DNA of 64,000 nucleotides from positions 1 to 64,000 of the forward strand of contig CACZBF010000001.1 of the NCBI GenBank assembly GCA_902779355.1, written 5' to 3'. The stretch comes from an uncultured Lachnospiraceae bacterium. Its GTDB lineage: Bacteria; Bacillota; Clostridia; Lachnospirales; Lachnospiraceae. Below, one piece after another: positions 35,994-44,407 of this stretch; the first letter of the stretch is position 1, and each line of letters opens with the position of its first letter. A model generated the notes under the pieces. That model was not told where the DNA came from. It made no database searches and saw nothing but the letters and a program-made list of their open reading frames with translations. The translations under genes and the position numbers were made by a program.

Positions 35994-38473
35994 GATGTTT
36001 TCTTTTCCCTTTCTTCTCTTTCTTTTTCCAGTTCACTGTCAAAACTGATCTTGCCGACCCCGAGGAATAAGGCCGCTGCGAGGATGCCGACCAGGCTCAG
36101 CGCCACGCCCTGCTTCCGGTAGGGATAATACAGCGTGATGACGGTCTTTCCTTTTTGCACCTTCAGCAGATGATTGGCCTCACCAAGCGGCCGGTCGCTT
36201 CGGAAGATGTCATGATACGCAAGGTTGGTGTTGACATCGTCCCGGTCGGTTTCGATCGTGATCGTCCGCGGTCCATAGGTAATCGTCACAGGCACGAGTT
36301 CACGCATCGGCAGTTCCTCCGGATTGAGGCGGATGATGCTGTCCAGGATCTCCTCTGCATTCGGATCTCCCGTCAGCATATAATGGTAGATCATGTTCAG
36401 CCCGATGAAGGTGATGTTGTCATTATACACCTTTCCGATGAAAGATTCCTGCAAACCGTTGTCAAAAAAATAGCCGCTGACCTGATCCAGATTGTTCAAA
36501 AATACCGTCTCCCAATCCTCGTATCCTTTCTCAAAGAAATCGAGGTCATAGCGTTTGTCTCCCACAAACAGGAACGGATACCCGTTTTCAAAGAGGATGC
36601 GGCTGCAGTTGACGCCCAGAAACTCCTGCACTTTGGTAAGACCGTCAGCAGGAATTCCGTCCGCGTTCAACACGATCCGCACCCCTGCATCGGCGAGGTC
36701 TTTGATCAGCTGTTCTGCCGCCTCCTTGTCGTCATAGGTGAAACGATCGAGATAGATCATCTCGTAGTCTTTTAACTCATCAAAGGTATAATCCGACAGG
36801 TTGTCAGACTTTCCTTCTTCCATGATCGGGTAGTGCAATTGGATCTCGGAGCTGTTAGTCCCGATCCCGATGCCCCGATAGTAATTGACCGTTCCATAAT
36901 GATCCATCCCGGCGTCATAATGATACAGCAGATATTCCGGGCTTTCCTCCATCAGGAGATAGCCGCGTTTCACCGCGCAGTCGTTCAGGTAGATGACATC
37001 TTCTCCCTCTTTCTCCATGACGCGTTTGGGGATCAGCACCGTGTCATCTCCCAGTTCCAAACACCGGTCAAAAAGATAGAGATACGCACCGCCAGACACT
37101 GCGTCTTCCAGCATCTGTACATTCTTTTTGGTCTCCGCCGCCTGCCAGCCGTAGCCAAAAGACTCCGGAATCTTTTTATCTCCGAACGCAGAGATCAGAT
37201 AGTGCGGCGTCGCGCCCATCAGTCCCGCATCCAGGATCGCAAGCCGCTGCTTCGTGATCTCCTTTGCTTTTGTGATCAGCATCTCATCGGAAAGCGTCGC
37301 GAACTGTTCCTCCATCTTCTCCGTACGGATTCCTTCATAAAAAAGCGGCACAGACGGCAGCACATCCACGATCAAAAGTGCTGAGACCAGGACTACGATC
37401 CACGTCTTCAGAGAATCCCACAGCAAAAACGAAAACAGGATCATCGCGGCCGCGATCGACATAAACCGCAGCATCCATAAATACTGGCTCCCCGGGATAC
37501 GAGAGATCAAAGGATACAAAAGCAGCGTCGTGCAAAAGAAGATGATGATCCCATTCCAAAAGCCCGGCATGGATTTCCGCTTGCTGCAGACCACGCCGAA
37601 GATCGCCAGAATAAACGCCGCTAGTCCGAAATAAAACGCCTCCTTTGCCCCCAACCGGTAAAGCGGGTTCAAAGAGATCAGGCCCGACTGGAAGAAGGTT
37701 TTCATGATCCTGGTGCTGTCGGTTGCGGTCATACCGCCCATCAGAGCCGGATAGAGCCAGACGCCGATCAGAAGCCACGAAACGCCGAATGAAAAGAGCA
37801 CTGCGAGTGCGCCGCGTTTCCGCTTGTTGAAAAACTTATCAAGAAGCAGATAAAAGGCAAGCGCGATCGTGATCATCCCGGCGTATCCGACATGGCTGAG
37901 CAACATCAGGATATAGCAGATCATGATAAACGGCATATAGAAAAACCGCCGTGTATCAAGGAATGACACAACGAGATACAGAAGCAGCGGAAGAAGCGCG
38001 ATGCAAAACGCGCGGGAAAGATCCCCCTCCGCGAAAAGACAGGTCAGATTGGTCGGCATAAAAAACCAGAGAACGCCGAGGAATCCGCCGAGAAGGACTC
38101 TGTTTTTTCGGAGTCCAAGATACAGCCAGATCACTGCGCCGAGGAAAAATACCACCGCGAGATACACAAAATATCCCTGCAGCACATTTTGCCCGGCGAT
38201 ATAGGCACAGAGCACAAGAAGGTAGGTGGTCAGCGGGGAGAAATACCGTAAAGGCTCCACGCCGTTGTACCAGTTTGCATCATACAACGGATAGAAGTCA
38301 CCATCGCGGATCGCCGAAAGCAGTCCGTCCGCCCGGTAGATATGATATAGCGTCGCCTTTCCCTGCGGGATATTGCCGCTCCGGTACACAAGATATGCGA
38401 CCGCAAACGCAGCAGCCGCATACAGTGCAAGAAACAGCAAACAGAGCAGCCCTTGCAAGACCTTTCGTTTCAA
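35990..38473 (-). CDS. Large multi-pass membrane protein of the XrtG locus (6-pyruvoyl-tetrahydropterin-synthase-related membrane family)
   Basis: An 827-residue membrane protein resembling the glycosyltransferase-like multi-pass proteins annotated as 6-pyruvoyl-tetrahydropterin synthase-related (PF10131 type). About eleven hydrophobic segments lie in residues 5-390, where SPLTTYLLV and NLTCLFAEGDLSRA are recognisable. A large extracytoplasmic domain (about 395-770) follows, and one more helix near 790-810 precedes a charged tail. The early loops include YHIYRADGLLSAIRDGDFYP, a pattern like the acceptor-binding loop of GT-C transferases. It follows a PTPS-like gene by four bases. I infer a role in moving or attaching a glycan in the exosortase pathway. 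Confidence 0.72.
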   Translation of the reverse strand: MKRKVLQGLLCLLFLALYAAAAFAVAYLVYRSGNIPQGKATLYHIYRADGLLSAIRDGDFYPLYDANWYNGVEPLRYFSPLTTYLLVLCAYIAGQNVLQGYFVYLAVVFFLGAVIWLYLGLRKNRVLLGGFLGVLWFFMPTNLTCLFAEGDLSRAFCIALLPLLLYLVVSFLDTRRFFYMPFIMICYILMLLSHVGYAGMITIALAFYLLLDKFFNKRKRGALAVLFSFGVSWLLIGVWLYPALMGGMTATDSTRIMKTFFQSGLISLNPLYRLGAKEAFYFGLAAFILAIFGVVCSKRKSMPGFWNGIIIFFCTTLLLYPLISRIPGSQYLWMLRFMSIAAAMILFSFLLWDSLKTWIVVLVSALLIVDVLPSVPLFYEGIRTEKMEEQFATLSDEMLITKAKEITKQRLAILDAGLMGATPHYLISAFGDKKIPESFGYGWQAAETKKNVQMLEDAVSGGAYLYLFDRCLELGDDTVLIPKRVMEKEGEDVIYLNDCAVKRGYLLMEESPEYLLYHYDAGMDHYGTVNYYRGIGIGTNSSEIQLHYPIMEEGKSDNLSDYTFDELKDYEMIYLDRFTYDDKEAAEQLIKDLADAGVRIVLNADGIPADGLTKVQEFLGVNCSRILFENGYPFLFVGDKRYDLDFFEKGYEDWETVFLNNLDQVSGYFFDNGLQESFIGKVYNDNITFIGLNMIYHYMLTGDPNAEEILDSIIRLNPEELPMRELVPVTITYGPRTITIETDRDDVNTNLAYHDIFRSDRPLGEANHLLKVQKGKTVITLYYPYRKQGVALSLVGILAAALFLGVGKISFDSELEKEREEREKKTS

Positions 38474-38477
38474 AATG

Positions 38478-38957
38478 TTATCCCCTCTTATCCTGATCGT
38501 CGATGATCTCGTCCAAAACGGAATCGATGATCATGGATGTGACTTCTTTGGAATTTTTCTTCATGTTATCCATGAAGTCCAGTTCCTCTTCATAATCCAG
38601 CACGTAGCTTCTGGTCGGTGTCTCCGAACTCTCCATCAGGATCACCTCGCCTCCGATGTCGCGGATGATCCTGCGCAGGTTATCACCGAAATAATCGGAA
38701 ACGTTCTCCAGCGTCGGTACGATCTTATCAAAGGGCGGGATCTCATTGACGATACGGTTCTGATAGGGCGCAATGAATTCCTCAATGGCCTTTTCAAACG
38801 CATTGAACTGGATAAACTCCGATCCGACCCGGGTCACGCAGATCGTGAACTCCCAGGTATGCGGATGCACCTGCCCTTCCTTTCCGTTGATGATAATGAA
38901 ATGGCTGCAGTTCAGGTAGGCTTTAAATTTGTATTCCCGGTTGAAGCCGCTTTCCAT
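38478..38957 (-). CDS. 6-pyruvoyl-tetrahydropterin-synthase-like protein, XrtG-associated (copy 1)
   Basis: A 159-residue protein with the PTPS/QueD fold pattern: FKAYLNCSHFI near residue 10, HPHTWEFTICV near 31, the conserved PTLENVSDYF near 101 and ETPTRSYV near 131. The three zinc-ligand histidines (one in CSHF, two in HPHTW) are retained, so metal binding is likely. Small PTPS-related proteins are a defining companion of XrtG exosortases (TIGR03112-type), where the role is unknown and probably not queuosine or biopterin synthesis. It is tightly packed between the GGDEF-like gene and the large membrane protein gene. Confidence 0.8.
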   Translation of the reverse strand: MESGFNREYKFKAYLNCSHFIIINGKEGQVHPHTWEFTICVTRVGSEFIQFNAFEKAIEEFIAPYQNRIVNEIPPFDKIVPTLENVSDYFGDNLRRIIRDIGGEVILMESSETPTRSYVLDYEEELDFMDNMKKNSKEVTSMIIDSVLDEIIDDQDKRG

Positions 38958-38958
38958 C

Positions 38959-40059
38959 TTATCCGAAAAACTCCTTATCGATATTTTCCATGTCCGCGTC
39001 GGTTTCCACAGCCTGATGCTTTTCGATCTTCATCTCTCCGTACAGCTTGATCCGTTTCACGGCTGCTCTTGCTTCACTCTCCGTATACTGCAAAAAGATC
39101 AGAAGCAGTTCTGTTTCATCATGCATCGTAAACCGCAGCGCTTTCTTGTCCAGCATGATCTGCGCATGCTCCAAAAACTCATCGCGCGTGCTGCTGCGGT
39201 CAAATGACAGCTTGACGAACTGCATCGGATAGGTTTTCCGCTCCCGGAGTTTCTCCAAAAACGTCTGCAGAACAGAGATGTGATAAGCGTTCAGGCGCGA
39301 TGAATACTGCTCCTTCTCCAGCATCTCCTGATCCAGCTCGCCGATCTTGATATTCTGCTCCTGGATATGCGCGTTCAACTCCTCCGACTCCTTTTTCAGC
39401 TTATCCATCACGACAGACAACGACATAAACGCCACAAGGACGAGCACAAAGATCAAGATCAACATGATCGAGATCGTGATCTTTGCGGAAAGGAATTCGT
39501 TGTTGTCCAGGATCACGGCGGTATTCGTCAACAGACAGATGCGATACGGGTGCCCGTTGTACTCGAATTCAACGCCTGATGCGATGTAATTATCACCATC
39601 CATTTTGATCGTTGCGTGTGTCACCCAGTTTTTGCGAAGATTGTTCAAAAAATCATCCGCGCTCTGTTCAACCATATAAGTGGATGTCGTGAAACCCTTG
39701 TACCGGTTCGTCTCGAGGACGTCCTTTACAAACACGAGATAATCATCCTTACTGAGTGTCCAGTACTTCCCGGAAGAAGCGTCGAGAGTGCCGAGGATCT
39801 GTTTGATGATCTCATCATCGGTCGCCTCCGGATCCCGCAGCGCGATCTGCTCCATCACAAGTTCCACGTAGCCGTCCTGCTGATCTGCATAGATCTCCAG
39901 CACGCCCTGATCATATCGGTAAAGCTGAAAGGCGGCGATCAGAAGGCACAGTGCAACGAGCACCGTCACGCCAAATGCAACGACTTTATACCGGACAGTC
40001 TTTCCTCCGATCTTGATCTCGATCTCGTTCTTCTTTTTTTCTTTTCCCTTACCGGCCAT
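38959..40059 (-). CDS. Membrane protein with extracytoplasmic sensor and degenerate GGDEF-like domain
   Basis: A 366-residue protein. Residues 1-20 are strongly basic/acidic, a hydrophobic segment follows at about 26-46, then a Cache-like extracytoplasmic region (about 47-190), a second hydrophobic segment (about 192-215), a coiled coil (about 216-255) and a C-terminal domain (about 260-345) that resembles GGDEF in its order of elements: RFTMHDETELLLIFLQYTESEA sits where a true cyclase has the GGDEF loop. The active loop is replaced by HDETEL, so it should not make cyclic di-GMP. It may sense a signal for the surface system. It is in the middle of the XrtG operon. Confidence 0.65.
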   Translation of the reverse strand: MAGKGKEKKKNEIEIKIGGKTVRYKVVAFGVTVLVALCLLIAAFQLYRYDQGVLEIYADQQDGYVELVMEQIALRDPEATDDEIIKQILGTLDASSGKYWTLSKDDYLVFVKDVLETNRYKGFTTSTYMVEQSADDFLNNLRKNWVTHATIKMDGDNYIASGVEFEYNGHPYRICLLTNTAVILDNNEFLSAKITISIMLILIFVLVLVAFMSLSVVMDKLKKESEELNAHIQEQNIKIGELDQEMLEKEQYSSRLNAYHISVLQTFLEKLRERKTYPMQFVKLSFDRSSTRDEFLEHAQIMLDKKALRFTMHDETELLLIFLQYTESEARAAVKRIKLYGEMKIEKHQAVETDADMENIDKEFFG

Positions 40060-40096
40060 GTGACTCTCTATCTCCTTTTCGATTGATGGCTTACGT

Positions 40097-41476
40097 TTAC
40101 TCCGGTTTGTTCACAAACGCGCGCAGCGCACGCACCGCCTTTGCAAATACGCCCAGCTCAGATGCCGCTGCCTCTTTAAAGGCCTGCCCTTCTTCTGTCA
40201 GATTCTTCACCTTCCAGGAACTCTCGGTGTCGATGCTGTTGATGACACCGGCGAACCGGATAAAGAAAACGATCAGATTAAAGAACGGCAAGATCGGTAC
40301 GATATACCATTGTTTTCGGTAATAACTGCGCAGCTCTTTAAACTCGGATAAAAAGCCGTTGATCGCGATGTAATAAAGATATCCGACGATGATATACAGC
40401 AAAAACAGAAACGCCGTGGAATAGGCGATCATCGTAAACGAGTAGTTCATCAGCATCAGACAGATCAGCGCCAGATACCAGATCATGCGCGGGAATGCAA
40501 AGGTATGGTCATACATCAATGTGCGCACGTTTTCATCGCTCAGCATTTTATGCGGCTTCAGATCCTTTTTCAAAAACAGGGCGGAAACCTCGAGACTCCC
40601 ACGCTGCCACCGCTGGCGCTGCGTATAGAGTTTATTCATATCCTCGATCGGATCCACGAAAAAGATCGCATCCTCACAGATGCTGACCTTCAGTCCCTGC
40701 AGATACTTCATCTGAAAGGTGATCTGCGTGTCCTCTCCGATTGTATCTGTGTTATAGAGCTGCGATTTCAGCACGGCCGATTTCCGGAATGCGGAGAAAG
40801 CACCGGAGAGCGTATACATCATGTTAAACTCGGACGCGTAATTGCGTCCTGCTAGGAAAGCCTGCGCATATTCCATGAATTCCAGTTTGCGCAGCAGCCG
40901 CGGAAAAACGAGCGGGTACTCCTGCACCTGATCCGGGAACGTCAGGATCGAGCCCGTCATGCAGTCGATGTCCTTATCTCCCTCAAATTTGTGCACGATC
41001 TTTTTCAATGCGGATTTCTCCAGCTGTCCGTCGGAATCGATGTGGATAATGTACTTTCCGTCGCTGTTGAAAAGTGCCATGTTGAGTGCTCTGGACTTTC
41101 CCTGCTTGGCGTTCAACCACTGCATCATGAGGTCCGGATATTTCCTCTGGCATTCTCCGAACACTTGGAAACTGTTGTCCTTGCTCTGGTTGTTCACGCA
41201 GAAGATCCTAATCTGTGAGTTGGGATAATCGCTCTGATCAATGGAGCGAATGCATTCCTCCAATGTATCCGCAGAGTTATAGACCGGAATCAGAAGCGAG
41301 ATCTCCGGCTCGAAGGCAGGCGTCGGATAATGCTTCGGGAAGAGCCGCTTTTTGATCAGCACAAACATGCTGCCAAGGGAAGGCACCACTTCCATGACAA
41401 CCGGAATGATGATCCATGCAGCCCAGAAGATAAAAGAACCAAGAAAACTGTTGAGGAAATTATGAACTGTGTCCAT
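40097..41476 (-). CDS. Family 2 glycosyltransferase, exosortase G-associated
   Basis: A 459-residue membrane glycosyltransferase of the XrtG-associated group (TIGR03111-like). A helix at about 14-36 precedes the GT-A domain (about 55-310) with SLLIPVYNSADTLEECI, the DxD-like HIDSDGQ near residue 145, GED near 245 and the processive-type QRQRW motif near 285. Several hydrophobic segments follow at about 325-430. The QRQRW signature is shared with cellulose and poly-N-acetylglucosamine synthases, so it may build a polymer. It overlaps xrtG by 17 bases and is therefore almost certainly co-translated with it. Confidence 0.88.
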   Translation of the reverse strand: MDTVHNFLNSFLGSFIFWAAWIIIPVVMEVVPSLGSMFVLIKKRLFPKHYPTPAFEPEISLLIPVYNSADTLEECIRSIDQSDYPNSQIRIFCVNNQSKDNSFQVFGECQRKYPDLMMQWLNAKQGKSRALNMALFNSDGKYIIHIDSDGQLEKSALKKIVHKFEGDKDIDCMTGSILTFPDQVQEYPLVFPRLLRKLEFMEYAQAFLAGRNYASEFNMMYTLSGAFSAFRKSAVLKSQLYNTDTIGEDTQITFQMKYLQGLKVSICEDAIFFVDPIEDMNKLYTQRQRWQRGSLEVSALFLKKDLKPHKMLSDENVRTLMYDHTFAFPRMIWYLALICLMLMNYSFTMIAYSTAFLFLLYIIVGYLYYIAINGFLSEFKELRSYYRKQWYIVPILPFFNLIVFFIRFAGVINSIDTESSWKVKNLTEEGQAFKEAAASELGVFAKAVRALRAFVNKPE

Positions 41477-42065
41477 ACTTGAACCCGCCCACTTTTTGTC
41501 TGATCACCTGCGTCCGTGTAAAGACGTAGAAATACAATGCTACGGAAAGCGCATAGAATACGATCCGTCCGACGAAGGTGTGCGCAACATAGTACATGGA
41601 CGTGCCGCCGTAATGGATCATCAGGCAGATGATCGTAATCCGCAGCGCATTGAAAAGGATCAAAAGAATGGTCCCGACGGAACCCACGATCAGCTTTTCC
41701 AGTTTGGTATAAGCCTTGAAAAAGATCAGGAGAGACAGGAATGCCATGATCTCGAGGATCCCCGAGCACTCAAAATCAATGACCAGTGTCATGGAATCTC
41801 CCACGACCGTGTTCACAAAAATCACGCCATATTTGAAATACGTGGAGTAAAAGCCCGTGAGCTGACCAACGATCCCGGAGATCGCAGCCACCACCTGTGC
41901 CAAAGGATGGGTCAGGTAAGGCCGAATCCACACCATGCCGAAAACAAACGTTCCGGCGCTCCCTACCAGGAAACGCCAGAACGATAATTCACTCTTCTTC
42001 AGAAGATGCAGGACATACAGCCATACCAGAACTAATACAATTGTAACGATGATCGATACCAGCAT
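41460..42065 (-). CDS. xrtG: Exosortase family protein XrtG
   Basis: A 201-residue polytopic protein of the exosortase/archaeosortase superfamily, the membrane protease-transpeptidase that cleaves C-terminal sorting signals. The invariant triad is visible: Cys in IDFECSGILE near residue 100, Arg in FNALRITI near 143, and His in VAHTFVGRIVFY near 166, each beside membrane helices. About seven to eight hydrophobic segments are present. The start at 42065 is chosen since AAGGATAA, which contains the stop of the upstream substrate gene, lies just before it. Substrate gene upstream and glycosyltransferase gene downstream match the known XrtG neighbourhood. Confidence 0.9.
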   Translation of the reverse strand: MLVSIIVTIVLVLVWLYVLHLLKKSELSFWRFLVGSAGTFVFGMVWIRPYLTHPLAQVVAAISGIVGQLTGFYSTYFKYGVIFVNTVVGDSMTLVIDFECSGILEIMAFLSLLIFFKAYTKLEKLIVGSVGTILLILFNALRITIICLMIHYGGTSMYYVAHTFVGRIVFYALSVALYFYVFTRTQVIRQKVGGFKYGHSS

Positions 42066-42069
42066 GTTT

Positions 42070-43854
42070 TTATCCTTCTGCTGAAACGTCGCCTTTCTCT
42101 TTCTTCTTATAGCCCCATGCCGCAAGTACGGCGATGCCTGCGCCCATCAGGATCCCCGGAACCGGACCGGAGGATGTCCCTGCGCAGGAGATCCATTCGT
42201 GTCCGATGTTGACAAAGTGTGCCTGAATGTATTTCAGATCGGTTGTATTCACGGTTCTGCCGAGCTTCTTGGACATACGGTCTGCAAGCTCATCCATATC
42301 CATCTGCACTTCCATCTCTGTGCCGGTCGGTGTGACCTTGATGATGATCTTGCCATAGATCCAGTCATGCTTGCCGTTCCACTGATCCGCATACGCATTC
42401 GGGTCATTGATGTTTCTGCCCTGCAAGCCCCAGCCGTTGAGATCATACAGATAGTACTCATAGGTACCCGGCTGTGTCTGGTAGAGATCCTGCCAGGATG
42501 GATAGGAGATGTTGCCGTTTGCATCCACCGCGAGCATCTTCATATTGATCTGATGGTTCACATCTGTGTCATGGTTGAAGCGAAGTGCGATATCCTGATA
42601 AAAGTTGTTGATCTGATCGCGGCCGCTTGCGGCATAAGTCTGTACATGCATCATCAGGTTCTCGCCGTCTGCATAGAGCGCGCCTTCTGCGTCAGCATCA
42701 TGATCGGAATACTGGATCAGATGATGGCTGTAGCTGTCCCAGTCTCCGTAATTCCCGTCAAAGGTGATCTCGTTCGGCGTCGGTCCGATGCCGCTTTGGG
42801 AAAGATCCGCCACGTTGCTGATGATCTGACGCTGGATCTGATTGCCATCTTCATCCGTCACCACATTTCCGCTTGCATCCGTCTCTGCATCCAGATAATA
42901 GCCGAGAGAAATCGTTTCCTTGTACTGCTTGATTGCTTCGGAAGGGATCTTTACCTCAAACTGATGCGATGCATTGTCATAATACACTTCAGACCCTTCG
43001 ATCGCATTGCCTGCGCGATCAGTCACGTAGTTGTTTGCTGCGCTGAGATAGAATACCAACTGGCGTCCGGTATCCGTGGTCAGGACGAACATGCCGTCAT
43101 TGTGAACGCCTGCGCCGGTTGCAATATCATTCTGCCCCCAGTCAACGTTCTCGCCTTCAATATAGATATAGACATCTTTGTCAAAGATCATTGCAATGTT
43201 CTTCACATTGCCGTCTTCCACAGTCGTCTTCTCCACGCTGTCCCACTGTGTAAAATCGCCGTTGATCTCAATCCCGGTGAATGCAGGCTCTGTGGACTGT
43301 GCGGCTTCAGACTCCTCCAAAGACCCGGCCGAGATACCTGCCTGTCCCTCGTCATCTGAAAGCGGAGTCAGGATATCTGAGCTCAGTCCGTCCGAAGCGG
43401 AACCGGATGCGTTGTTCTCTGCTGAGGACTGCTGCATCTCTGTGCTTTCTTGATTGTCTGTCGCGCCATCATCCTGCGCGCCCTGCTCTTCACCCTGGGT
43501 GTCTTCGCCCTGGGATACGTCGCCGATTCCATTGTCCGTGGCGCCTGCCGCCGGATCCTCCGGCTGCTGCTCTATCACGGGCTCGGTCTGTACCGGGGTT
43601 TCAATCTGTGGCTGTACCGGAGTTTCAATCTGCGGCTGTACCGGAGTTTCGATCTGCGGCTGTACCGTCTGTTCTCCTTCTGTCTGTGTCGGCTCTGTCA
43701 CCGTCGGCTCTGCCGAGGGTTCTGCAGACTGTTCTGATGTCTCTGCTGCCGGTGTGTCTACTACGTCTGCGAAGACAGGCATAGCGGAACCGAACACTGT
43801 CGACATCGTCAGTGCAGCGCCCGCTACAACTCCAATCAGTTTCTTCGCTTTCAT
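42070..43854 (-). CDS. Secreted surface protein with C-terminal exosortase sorting tail (Firmicu-CTERM type)
   Basis: A 594-residue exported protein, the probable XrtG substrate. It has a cleavable signal peptide (basic start, hydrophobic core, SAMPVFA end near residue 30), then a Glu/Gln/Thr/Pro-rich low-complexity region (about 33-180) with three 8-residue PVQPQIET repeats. Two similar folded units follow (about 190-330 and 355-560), each opening with a D-G-x-x-x-x-W motif (INGDFTQWDS and FDGNYGDWDS) like family 9 carbohydrate-binding modules. The tail has SSGPVPG, a hydrophobic helix ILMGAGIAVLAAWGY and a KKKEK cluster, the tripartite form of exosortase signals. Start at 43854 is set by AAAGGAG six bases upstream and overlaps the stop of the PTPS-like gene. 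Confidence 0.85.
   Translation of the reverse strand: MKAKKLIGVVAGAALTMSTVFGSAMPVFADVVDTPAAETSEQSAEPSAEPTVTEPTQTEGEQTVQPQIETPVQPQIETPVQPQIETPVQTEPVIEQQPEDPAAGATDNGIGDVSQGEDTQGEEQGAQDDGATDNQESTEMQQSSAENNASGSASDGLSSDILTPLSDDEGQAGISAGSLEESEAAQSTEPAFTGIEINGDFTQWDSVEKTTVEDGNVKNIAMIFDKDVYIYIEGENVDWGQNDIATGAGVHNDGMFVLTTDTGRQLVFYLSAANNYVTDRAGNAIEGSEVYYDNASHQFEVKIPSEAIKQYKETISLGYYLDAETDASGNVVTDEDGNQIQRQIISNVADLSQSGIGPTPNEITFDGNYGDWDSYSHHLIQYSDHDADAEGALYADGENLMMHVQTYAASGRDQINNFYQDIALRFNHDTDVNHQINMKMLAVDANGNISYPSWQDLYQTQPGTYEYYLYDLNGWGLQGRNINDPNAYADQWNGKHDWIYGKIIIKVTPTGTEMEVQMDMDELADRMSKKLGRTVNTTDLKYIQAHFVNIGHEWISCAGTSSGPVPGILMGAGIAVLAAWGYKKKEKGDVSAEG
43591..43664 (-). repeat. 24-bp tandem repeat in the surface protein gene
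   Basis: Three near-identical 24-bp units (starting at 43591, 43615 and 43639) encode the 8-residue PVQPQIET repeats in the linker of the XrtG substrate. Such in-frame repeats vary in number by slippage, altering stalk length. Confidence 0.85.
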
Positions 43855-44258
43855 AAGCATCTCCTTTGGAATGAATCCTGTGTAATAATATAAACTCGAA
43901 GTGGTGTTTCGCTGATCTCGAATCTGCGTAAATCCCAGTGATGCTGCTTCAACTCTTCTCTGAGCAACGGGAACAACACTTCTCCGGTATTCTCCAGACT
44001 TGCATCTTTCTGAAATTCCGGAAGGTCGTTCAGGTATTTGTTCTGGTAGCGTGCCAAGCAGTCATCTACGTGTTTTTCGATGTTGTTGAATTCCTGAAAA
44101 TTCTCCATCATCGGAAACGTATAAGCCTCGATCTCGAGTACATGGCTGTGCTCATGGTCAATATTATTGTCTGCACTGTGCCGGATCGTCAGCCGATACT
44201 TCAAACGGTAGTACTTTCGGGAACATCCCGCGCTTACCGCAGCTTGCACTTCTCCCAT
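43851..44258 (-). CDS. 6-pyruvoyl-tetrahydropterin-synthase-like protein, XrtG-associated (copy 2)
   Basis: A 135-residue, strongly diverged relative of copy 1. The fold cues are RLKYRLTIRHSADNN and DHEHSHVLEIEAYTF near residue 34, which keep three histidines for a metal site, then ASLENTGEVLFPLL near 87 (counterpart of PTLENVSDYF) and SETPLRVYII near 115 (counterpart of SETPTRSYVL). Its stop overlaps the start of the surface protein gene (ATGA), and an AGGTGATG site precedes the start codon. It opens the XrtG operon. Only weak promoter-like sequence lies upstream (TTGCGT, 17 bases, TAATTT at 44313-44285). Confidence 0.7.
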   Translation of the reverse strand: MGEVQAAVSAGCSRKYYRLKYRLTIRHSADNNIDHEHSHVLEIEAYTFPMMENFQEFNNIEKHVDDCLARYQNKYLNDLPEFQKDASLENTGEVLFPLLREELKQHHWDLRRFEISETPLRVYIITQDSFQRRCL

Positions 44259-44407
44259 TACATCACCTATTTATACTTACTATCAAATTACGCTCTTTTA
44301 CCATGATACGCAATAGGAGCTTTGTCCTATTTTTTGTAATTTCTGTGTGCATTTTGTCAGATTGCCACAATTAAGCGATCTGCCCGCATTTCCTGATGAA
44401 AGCTCTC

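Noticed and set aside
35990-38473. Large membrane protein considered as an oligosaccharyltransferase
   Set aside because: The GT-C-like topology is suggestive, but no WWD-type motif or other specific signature was found, so the transferase role is left as an inference.
42199-43359. Plus-strand open frame of 386 codons opposite the surface protein
   Set aside because: His/Ile/Cys-rich translation with no recognisable domains; the minus-strand frame has a signal peptide and sorting tail and fits the operon.
44312-44336. AATAGGA/TCCTATT hairpin followed by T residues on the plus strand, considered as a terminator
   Set aside because: No plus-strand gene reads into it; on the minus strand, where the genes are, no T tract follows. 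It might be an operator but cannot be argued further.
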